A program made the translations under genes and the position numbers. A stretch of 9,808 nt of DNA, taken from NCBI GenBank assembly GCA_003231035.1, contig QIHU01000583.1, forward strand, positions 1 to 9,808, in the 5' to 3' direction. The notes beneath the pieces are model-generated. The model saw only the letters and a list, made by a program, of their open reading frames with translations. It did not search any database and was not told the origin of the DNA. Positions 1 through 5,478 of this stretch are shown in pieces. Each line of letters opens with the position of its first letter. Positions within the stretch are counted from its first letter, which is position 1. This DNA comes from Acidobacteriota bacterium (lineage in GTDB: Bacteria > Acidobacteriota > Thermoanaerobaculia > Multivoradales > SZUA-115).

Positions 1-1056
1 ATCTGGGTGCCTCAGAAAGAGGGCGACCGCCGGCCCGCCGATCAGATTCCAATGGATGAGCGCGACTACTACCTAGAGTCTCGCTACCCGAGTTTCGGTA
101 ACCTGGTGCCCCGCGACGTCGCCTCGCGCAACGCCAAGCAGGTGGTGGACGACGGGCGTGGAGTGGGGCCGAGCGGGGTGGGCGTCTATCTCGACTTCGC
201 CGACGCGATCGGCCGCCTGGGCCACGACACCATCGCCGAGCGCTACGGCAACCTGTTCGAAATGTACGAGCGCATCACCGGCGAGGACCCGTACCGGCAG
301 CCGATGCGGATCTACCCGGCTCCCCACTACACCATGGGCGGCCTGTGGGTCGACTACAACCTGATGAGCAACCTGGACGGCTTGTTCATCATCGGCGAAG
401 CCAACTTTTCAGACCATGGCGCCAACCGTCTCGGCGCCAGTGCCTTGATGCAGGGGCTGGCCGATGGTTACTTTGTGATCCCGATGACCATCGGCAACTA
501 CCTGGCCGACCGGCGCGGCGATCGGCCGTCGACCGACGATGCCGCTTTCGCCGAGGCTGAAAGCGCGGTGCGCGAGCGCACCCACAAGTTGCTGTCGATC
601 CAAGGCTCGCGCACGGTGGACTCGTTCCACCGCGAGTTGGGCAAGATCTGTTGGGACCAGTGCGGGATCGCCCGCGACCGCCAAGGGCTCGAAGATGCCT
701 TGCGTAAGATCCCGCAACTGCGCGAGGAGTTTTGGAGCGACCTGCGGGTCTTGGGCGATGGCGAGGAGGTCAACGGGGCCCTAGAGAAGGCCGGCCGCGT
801 GGCCGACTTCTTCGAACTCGCCGAGCTGATGTGTCACGACGCCTTGGAGCGCGACGAATCCTGCGGCTGTCACCTGCGCCTGGAACATCAGACCGAGGAT
901 GGCGAAGCGCTGCGCCGCGATGATGAGTTCAGCTATGTCTCGGCCTGGGAGTCTGGGGCCACGGGACCCGATGGTCACGGCATCGGCGATCCGACCCTGC
1001 ACAAGGAAAACCTCGACTTCAACAACGTCAAGCTGACCCAGAGGAGCTACAAGTAA
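1..1056 (+). CDS. sdhA: Succinate dehydrogenase/fumarate reductase flavoprotein subunit, C-terminal part (5' end outside window)
   Basis: This is the flavoprotein subunit, which interconverts succinate and fumarate at the membrane and passes electrons to SdhB. Frame 1 is open from base 1, so the gene starts upstream; 351 codons remain, roughly the second half of a usual protein of about 640 residues. In window numbering, PRDVASR (R38 is probably the catalytic proton-donor Arg), HYTMGG (H109) and HGANRLGAS (R143, substrate-binding Arg by analogy with E. coli) are all present. The helical C-terminal domain follows, ending in a typical LTQRSYK tail. The N-terminal FAD Rossmann motif and the flavinylation His lie outside the window. 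The sequence resembles Bacteroidetes-type SdhA/FrdA more than E. coli SdhA. One small oddity is ESCGCH where relatives, from memory, have ESCGGH. The stop overlaps the sdhB start (TAATG), so translation is probably coupled. A cytochrome b subunit gene is expected upstream. Confidence 0.97.
   Translation: MWVPQKEGDRRPADQIPMDERDYYLESRYPSFGNLVPRDVASRNAKQVVDDGRGVGPSGVGVYLDFADAIGRLGHDTIAERYGNLFEMYERITGEDPYRQPMRIYPAPHYTMGGLWVDYNLMSNLDGLFIIGEANFSDHGANRLGASALMQGLADGYFVIPMTIGNYLADRRGDRPSTDDAAFAEAESAVRERTHKLLSIQGSRTVDSFHRELGKICWDQCGIARDRQGLEDALRKIPQLREEFWSDLRVLGDGEEVNGALEKAGRVADFFELAELMCHDALERDESCGCHLRLEHQTEDGEALRRDDEFSYVSAWESGATGPDGHGIGDPTLHKENLDFNNVKLTQRSYK
1041..1046 (+). promoter_or_regulatory. Ribosome binding site of sdhB inside sdhA
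   Basis: GAGGAG lies within the last codons of sdhA, nine bases before the overlapping TAATG stop/start. It fixes the sdhB start and supports translational coupling of the two subunits. Confidence 0.85.
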
Positions 1057-1817
1057 TGGATCTCACGCTTCACGTATGGCGCCAGCCTGGCCCCCAAAGC
1101 GCCGGCAAGATGGTGCGCTACGAAGTCAAGGACATCAGCCCGGATATGTCGTTTCTGGAGATGCTCGACGTCCTCAACGAGGATCTGACCCTCCGTGGCG
1201 AGCGCCCGATCGAGTTTGATCACGACTGCCGCGAGGGCATTTGTGGTTCCTGCGGTCTGATGATCAACGGCACGGCCCACGGCCCGCAGGCGGCCACCGC
1301 GACCTGCCAGCTGCATATGCGTCAGTTCAAGAGCGGCGACACCCTCTACCTGGAGCCATGGCGCTCGCGGGCCTTCCCCGTGGTGCAAGATCTGGTGGTC
1401 GATCGCACCGCCTTCGATCGCATCATCGAGGCCGGCGGCTACATCTCGGTATCGACCGGCAGCGCTTCCGAAGCCAACCTGACGCTGGTTTCCAAAGAGA
1501 ACTCGGAGCTGGCGATGGATGCCGCCAGCTGCATCGGCTGCGGCGCCTGCGTCGCCCAGTGCCCCAACGGCGCCGCCCACCTCTTCACCTCGGCCAAGAT
1601 CGCTCACCTCGGCCTCCTGCCGCAGGGCCAAGTCGAACGCGATAGCCGGGTGCTGAGCATGGTGACCCGCATGGAAGAACAAGACTTCGGCGCCTGTTCC
1701 AACTACCGCGAATGCGAAGCGGCCTGCCCGAAGAGCATCAGTATCGACTGGATCGCCCGCATGAACCGCGACTTCCTCACCGCCCAACTCCGGCGCCGCG
1801 ACGGCGGCGAGGGTTGA
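1056..1817 (+). CDS. sdhB: Succinate dehydrogenase/fumarate reductase iron-sulfur subunit
   Basis: SdhB is the 253-residue electron-transfer subunit that carries electrons from SdhA flavin to the membrane cytochrome and quinone. The N-terminal ferredoxin fold holds a [2Fe-2S] cluster on C58, C63, C66 and C84. The C-terminal domain has CIGCGAC (C159, C162, C165) plus C224 for [4Fe-4S], and C169, C214 and C220 for [3Fe-4S], by alignment with E. coli SdhB. All eleven ligands are present, so the protein looks functional. The spacing between the third and fourth [2Fe-2S] cysteines is 17 residues, against 11 in E. coli; this longer loop is typical of the Bacteroidetes-like branch. The ATG overlaps the sdhA stop by one base. 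It has a GAGGAG ribosome site at 1041-1046, nine bases upstream, so the start is secure. It is the last gene of the operon on this strand. Confidence 0.98.
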   Translation: MDLTLHVWRQPGPQSAGKMVRYEVKDISPDMSFLEMLDVLNEDLTLRGERPIEFDHDCREGICGSCGLMINGTAHGPQAATATCQLHMRQFKSGDTLYLEPWRSRAFPVVQDLVVDRTAFDRIIEAGGYISVSTGSASEANLTLVSKENSELAMDAASCIGCGACVAQCPNGAAHLFTSAKIAHLGLLPQGQVERDSRVLSMVTRMEEQDFGACSNYRECEAACPKSISIDWIARMNRDFLTAQLRRRDGGEG

Positions 1818-1829
1818 CCTTCGGTCGAC
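1813..1829 (+). other. Hairpin at the end of sdhB, possible weak terminator or mRNA 3' structure
   Basis: A seven-pair stem with one G-T wobble and a TTC loop spans the sdhB stop codon (arms 1813-1819 and 1823-1829). No T-run follows, so it does not meet the usual intrinsic-terminator pattern. It may stabilise the sdh mRNA end or be chance in GC-rich DNA. Confidence 0.25.
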
Positions 1830-1938
1830 GGCGGAGCAGGTGACGGCAGACCTGTGCATTCGCCGCTGGTGAGCAACCGGGCGGGTTGCAATGCGGTGGG
1901 CTGCCAGTATGTGCGTCCCGGCTTGTTACAGCTTATTG

Positions 1939-1947
1939 TGCTAGGGT
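1939..1947 (+). promoter_or_regulatory. Possible extended -10 promoter element for the Cys-rich gene pair
   Basis: TGCTAGGGT lies 40 bases before the ATG at 1988, in a locally AT-richer part of the 170-base gap after sdhB. It fits TG-n-TA-type extended -10 elements loosely (TAGGGT matches three of six TATAAT positions). A TTGTTA at 1923-1928 is too close (13 bases) to be a proper -35. A near-copy, TGCTAGGAT, lies upstream of the gene at 8193 on the other strand. The rest of the gap holds only the hairpin at 1813-1829 and Shine-Dalgarno-like stretches. Confidence 0.25.
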
Positions 1948-1987
1948 CTTAGAGGTAGAGGAGGTCAACTGAGAAAAGGAGTGATCC

Positions 1988-2368
1988 ATGTCACGTTTCC
2001 GCTGGGTCTTGTCGTTCGCTCTGTTGTCGGCTGCCTTGCTCCTGGGTGGGACTTCTGGAGCGCAGAACTGTGAGGTGTGCGACTACGGTGGAGGTCCAAC
2101 TGGTTTGTTTCGGAGTGCGAAGTGTGCTCCGGCCAAGCTCGGCGAGATGGGCCGTTCCCAGTGCAACGTAGTGTGGGGGAAATGGGCTCTGACCTCCGCG
2201 TGTGAGTTTGGCGGTGCATTCTGCGAGGAAATCATCGTCATAGGCGGTCCAGGTGGGGGTAGCGGCGGCGGCGGAGGAGGAGGAGGAGGCTCCCCCTCCA
2301 ATCCTTGCGCGACGAATGGCTTCTGCCCGGCGACCTGCTTTAGCTGCACGCCAGCACCCTTGTTCTAG
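1988..2368 (+). CDS. Small exported cysteine-rich protein with polyglycine linker, unknown function
   Basis: I do not recognise this 126-residue protein. Residues 1-25 form a clear Sec signal peptide: Arg at 3 and 5, a hydrophobic stretch at about 7-20, and probable cleavage after TSGA. The mature part has ten cysteines (28, 31, 46, 59, 72, 79, 107, 113, 117, 120), enough for several disulfides or metal binding. Residues 86-101 form a Gly-rich linker with nine consecutive glycines. It separates a 60-residue cysteine domain from a short C-terminal knot-like tail (C-x5-C-x3-C-x2-C) ending in PAPLF. The ATG has AAGGAG six bases upstream (1976-1981), so the start is well supported. Its stop overlaps the GTG start of the next exported protein (TAGTG), suggesting co-translation and a joint role outside the cytoplasm. 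The signal peptide and good ribosome site argue for a real gene; function is unknown. Confidence 0.8.
   Translation: MSRFRWVLSFALLSAALLLGGTSGAQNCEVCDYGGGPTGLFRSAKCAPAKLGEMGRSQCNVVWGKWALTSACEFGGAFCEEIIVIGGPGGGSGGGGGGGGGSPSNPCATNGFCPATCFSCTPAPLF
2264..2290 (+). repeat. In-frame trinucleotide tract (GGC)3(GGA)5GGC encoding nine glycines
   Basis: A 27-base GGC/GGA tract sits in the linker of the Cys-rich gene. Slippage here would lengthen or shorten the glycine linker without breaking the frame. The block of five identical GGA codons suggests recent expansion by repeat slippage. Confidence 0.85.
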
Positions 2369-4728
2369 TGCGAGTTTCTATCTTGGTCACTCGGCGTGGC
2401 GACTTTCCTCTCGGCAGGGGCGAAGCTTCCTCCGCACTGTTGGCAACCAAATTCTTGGCCCTGCTGGCGCTGGTGAGCGCAGCGGCACCCTCCGTGGTGA
2501 TCGCCGCCGAGGAGCCCAGCCGAGGACCGAAGCCGGTGACCATCGAGTTCGGTCTCACCGTGCCGGTGGAACTGAAAGCGGAATGGACTCTGGTGGCGAC
2601 TCCGCGTGGCGAGGGCTTGGAGACGATTCGCCAGGCGATCTCCGGTACCAGAATAGTAACCCTTTCCTTGCCGGAGGGTAGCGAATGGGAGCTGGCCGGG
2701 GAGCTGCCCGGCTTCTGGGTGAAGCGCCAACTCGTCACCGTCTCCGGCAGTTCCGATGCGCAGCGCGTCGAACTCGAACTTTGGCCGTTGGGTACCCTGC
2801 GCGGTACCCTGCGCGGTGCGGGCAAGAAGACGGCGCTACCCCGCGAAGTGGTGGTGCGAACCTTGGTGGTACCGGAGGTTATCGGCCGGCCCAAGAGCCC
2901 CGCGGGTTCGCTCACCTGCCCGGTGAACGAAGAGGGGCAGTGGCAGTGTGAGCTTCCAGCTGGCAAGGTTGACCTCAGCGTAGTGGCCGAGGGATTTGTC
3001 CCTTACTACGGTTGGGGAGTCGAGGTGCCGCCGCGCGGTTTGAAGACGCTTCCGGTCTTCGAGTTGCGCAAGGGGGCATCGGTCGCGGGTTGGGTGGCCA
3101 TCGAGGGAGGCCAGATCGACTCGGAAAGCTGCATCGCCCGCCTCCTACCGGCGACGAGCTGTCGCGCTACCCCTGGCGAAGCGGTGCGCAACATCGCAGC
3201 GGCCATCGAAGGCAAAGTCGGTGGCGACGGCTTTGTACAGTTCACCGACCTGGCGCCCGGTCACTATGCACTAGAAGTTCGCCAGCCCGGTTACGCTACC
3301 GCCACCGTGAGCCCCATTGAGGTCCTGGCGCGGCGAGAGACATTCCTCGCGGAACCGGTACTTCTGACCTTGCCGCTGACCCTCAGCCTCGAAATCGACC
3401 CTCCGCTCGACCTTTCGGGGAAGCCGTGGTTAGTCAGGGTTTACAGTTCGGCAAACAGCGCTTCCAACGGGGGGGTGGCGCAGACCGCCTACGATGGCCC
3501 CGCCGATGAGGAGGGTCGATTGGTGGTGAAGGAGTTGAGTCCCGGAGAGGTTACGGTCGATATTGACGACGCGGCGGGCAACCGAATCTTCGACTCCAAG
3601 ATCGCCCAAGGACCGTGGCTGCTTGAAACTTCCGCGACTCATCGTATCGAGATTCCCCAGATCCGCATTGAGGGCCGGCTTACCTTGGGCGAGGAGGCCG
3701 TTGCCGCCAACCTCTGGTTCGGTGGCCGGTCGGGGGCGCAGCGAGTTCGGCTGGAGAGCGATGAGGAGGGCCGCTTCGCCGGTATCCTGCCGCGCGAGGG
3801 GTTGTGGAGGGTGGTGGTGGTGGCTGAGAAACCGCGACTCGATACCTTGATCTTAGCCACGATTCATCCCGACCGTTCCGGCGAAGCCCGCGTTGACCTC
3901 GAGTTGGCGGACACTCGGGTTTTCGGGCGCGTGGTGGACCGAGTGGGCAATCCGCTCTCGGCGGTGACGGTGGTGGCGGTTTCGGATAGCAACCCGCTGG
4001 GCAATGCGGTTGAGACCGACCCCTCGGGAGCTTTTGAGCTGCGCGCCTTGCCCGCGAGTGAGGTTGCCTTGTCGGTCTTCGAGGACAGCCCCTCCTGTCA
4101 GGCCGGACCGCACCGCGTCACACTGGCCGAGGGAGTGGAGATCGGGCCGATCGAGCTGCGCTGCTCCCGAATGAAGAAGGTCCGTGGCGTGGTGGTTTCA
4201 GAGCGTGGCCCCGTGGCGGGCGCCCTGGTTGGGCTGAACGCTCGTCCACCGGCGAGCGGAGGAGACCAAACCACCAGTGATCAAGAGGGCTCATTCACCC
4301 TCGAAGTTCCCGCCGATATCACCGCCGCGACGGTGTACTTGAGCGCCGCCGGGTACGGCGCTCGCTCTCAGGAGGTGGCGGTGGGCGACTCACCCTTGCG
4401 ACTCACCCTTCAACAGGCCTCTGGCGAGATCGCGGTCTACAATTCCTTCAAGCCGGAAGACTTCCTGCGCACTCGTTTGCGCGTGGCTCTCTATCTTGGA
4501 GGGGTCGAGATCCCGCCTCGCATAGTCCCTTCTCGCTCTTACCCTGCCGCCGACGGCGTGGGGGCGCGAGTCGAACTCAGTCAGTTGGCGCCGGGCGACT
4601 ACGCGGCCTGTTTCGTCCCGCACGCCACACCGCACGGATCGATTCCGGCCCCCGAGCGTATGTCCTGCGCCACCGGCCGGCTGGAAGACGGCGGTCGACT
4701 CACCCTCAGCCCTCGACCTCCGCCTTAG
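2368..4728 (+). CDS. Large exported protein of repeated carboxypeptidase-regulatory-like (Ig-fold) modules
   Basis: This 786-residue protein has a hydrophobic export signal at about 29-46 (cleavage near VIA/AEE) and no other membrane segment, so it should be periplasmic or surface-exposed. The rest looks like six or seven beta-sandwich modules of the CarboxypepD_reg/CNA-B type. They are marked by recurring turn motifs: LPAG (196), LAPGHY (295), LSPGEV (390), LPREG (474), LPASEV (561), EVPAD (646) and LAPGDY (740). Modules starting at about 515 and 602 are clearest (GRVVD..GNPLSAV and GVVVSERGPVAGA). No enzymatic motif or C-terminal anchor is visible. Such modules usually bind or act as structural spacers. 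It has exactly eight cysteines in four near pairs. The GTG start overlaps the preceding stop and has no ribosome site of its own. TTG at 2440 would give a more ordinary signal peptide, so the start is uncertain. It converges on the PilZ gene. Confidence 0.85.
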   Translation: MRVSILVTRRGDFPLGRGEASSALLATKFLALLALVSAAAPSVVIAAEEPSRGPKPVTIEFGLTVPVELKAEWTLVATPRGEGLETIRQAISGTRIVTLSLPEGSEWELAGELPGFWVKRQLVTVSGSSDAQRVELELWPLGTLRGTLRGAGKKTALPREVVVRTLVVPEVIGRPKSPAGSLTCPVNEEGQWQCELPAGKVDLSVVAEGFVPYYGWGVEVPPRGLKTLPVFELRKGASVAGWVAIEGGQIDSESCIARLLPATSCRATPGEAVRNIAAAIEGKVGGDGFVQFTDLAPGHYALEVRQPGYATATVSPIEVLARRETFLAEPVLLTLPLTLSLEIDPPLDLSGKPWLVRVYSSANSASNGGVAQTAYDGPADEEGRLVVKELSPGEVTVDIDDAAGNRIFDSKIAQGPWLLETSATHRIEIPQIRIEGRLTLGEEAVAANLWFGGRSGAQRVRLESDEEGRFAGILPREGLWRVVVVAEKPRLDTLILATIHPDRSGEARVDLELADTRVFGRVVDRVGNPLSAVTVVAVSDSNPLGNAVETDPSGAFELRALPASEVALSVFEDSPSCQAGPHRVTLAEGVEIGPIELRCSRMKKVRGVVVSERGPVAGALVGLNARPPASGGDQTTSDQEGSFTLEVPADITAATVYLSAAGYGARSQEVAVGDSPLRLTLQQASGEIAVYNSFKPEDFLRTRLRVALYLGGVEIPPRIVPSRSYPAADGVGARVELSQLAPGDYAACFVPHATPHGSIPAPERMSCATGRLEDGGRLTLSPRPPP
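2791..2814 (+). repeat. Perfect 12-base tandem duplication inside the modular exported protein
   Basis: GGTACCCTGCGC occurs twice back to back (2791-2802 and 2803-2814) and is followed by GGT. It encodes GTLR twice, giving GTLRGTLRG at residues 142-150 at the edge of a beta-rich module. Identity at all 12 bases suggests a recent in-frame duplication. Confidence 0.9.
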
Positions 4729-4731
4729 ATG

Positions 4732-5418
4732 TCAGACCTCAGTCGGCTCTTCAAGCTCCTGGTTGAGGCCACCGATGTAGCGTTCGAGGGTGGTTCGGTG
4801 CTCGGCCGGCAGGTCGATAAACTCGACGCCTAGACGGTGGAGAGTCGGTCGGCCTGGGGTCGAGATCGCTTGGAGGTGGACGATGCGCCCCTGGGCCATG
4901 AAGATGGAGCCCAGATTTACTCGCATTTCGAAGATGGAGCCGAGGGCTGGCGAGAGGCCGGTTTCGATTAGCATTCCCGTGCCACTGATCTGCTGGACCG
5001 AGAACTGGTGTTCGCGATCGAGCTTGACCGGATCGGCCAATTCAAGGCGGAAGCGGCCGGTGACGCGGGTTTCGACCGTCACCCGGTTCGCCCCTCGGAT
5101 CAAGCCGAGCAGCGCCTTGGCTTGGGCGGTGAAGACATCGGCGAAATTCACCCCGGCGCTGTAGGTGGGTTCGCTGTCCCCACTGGTCGTGCCCCGGGTG
5201 GAGATCAGGCGGCACCAAACCACTTTGCCGGTCATGCTCAACTGCTGGCCGCCCTGGTGCACCTTGAAGGTGAGCATCTCGCCCACCTTAAGGTAGTGCG
5301 TGGTTTCGATCGCCGCCCCGGTGAGGCTCATGTTGAGCACACGGGCCTCGGCGGTGAACAGCAGCACACCGCGAACGTCACTGACGGCGTGACGGGGGGA
5401 TCTTCGTCTCTCTTTCAC
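4732..5418 (-). CDS. Tandem PilZ-domain protein, probable cyclic-di-GMP effector
   Basis: This 228-residue soluble protein has two PilZ-like beta-barrels. The first (about 3-95) has the cyclic-di-GMP signature in full: R5-x3-R9 at the N-terminus and N29-x-S31-x2-G34 (NMSLTG), ending in AGVNF. The second (about 117-205) has R118-x3-R122 but Q143-x-S145-x2-G148 where the family usually has Asp or Asn, and ends in LGVEF. It may therefore bind the nucleotide more weakly or serve another role. There is no output domain; PilZ-only proteins generally act by binding partners in motility, polysaccharide export or secretion. The GTG start is the first possible one after an in-frame stop. Its ribosome site is poor. 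It is convergent with the modular exported protein, with three bases between the stops, and appears to be transcribed alone. Confidence 0.9.
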   Translation of the reverse strand: MKERRRSPRHAVSDVRGVLLFTAEARVLNMSLTGAAIETTHYLKVGEMLTFKVHQGGQQLSMTGKVVWCRLISTRGTTSGDSEPTYSAGVNFADVFTAQAKALLGLIRGANRVTVETRVTGRFRLELADPVKLDREHQFSVQQISGTGMLIETGLSPALGSIFEMRVNLGSIFMAQGRIVHLQAISTPGRPTLHRLGVEFIDLPAEHRTTLERYIGGLNQELEEPTEV

Positions 5419-5441
5419 AAACTTGTCTCGCTAGGAGGCGG

Positions 5442-5450
5442 ATAGTAGCA
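5442..5450 (-). promoter_or_regulatory. Possible extended -10 element for the PilZ gene
   Basis: On the minus strand TGCTACTAT lies 23 bases upstream of the GTG start, in the 60-base gap after the flavoenzyme gene. TACTAT matches four of six TATAAT positions and carries the TG extension. No good -35 is seen. No terminator is evident in the gap, so read-through from the flavoenzyme operon is also possible. Confidence 0.3.
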
Positions 5451-5478
5451 GACCGTCCACGGGATCAGGAGATGATAA

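Noticed and set aside
1047..1859. A 270-codon open frame on the minus strand directly opposite sdhB
   Set aside because: It lies opposite a certain gene whose eleven cluster cysteines prove the + strand reading. Its product is low-complexity Ala/Gly/Val/His-rich, as expected for an antisense frame in GC-rich DNA.
1959..1965. Perfect Shine-Dalgarno-like AGGAGGT upstream of the Cys-rich gene
   Set aside because: No usable start codon follows at the right distance, and the gene has its own AAGGAG at 1976-1981. It is most likely chance or at best a ribosome standby site.
1981..1994. Small palindrome GTGA-N6-TCAC around the Cys-rich gene's ATG
   Set aside because: A four-base-pair stem is too short to claim as an operator or start-codon-hiding hairpin.
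2389..2415. Possible twin-arginine motif (TRRGDF) in the modular exported protein
   Set aside because: It does not match S/T-R-R-x-F-L-K, and it lies more than 15 residues from the hydrophobic core; it may not even be translated if TTG 2440 is the start.
4693..4718. Inverted repeat GGTCGA / TCGACC near the convergent stops, as bidirectional terminator
   Set aside because: A six-pair stem with a 14-base loop wholly inside the coding sequence and with no T-run is not convincing.
5008..5445. A 145-codon + strand frame opposite the PilZ gene
   Set aside because: The minus strand carries two PilZ domains with recognisable motifs; the + frame shows nothing recognisable.
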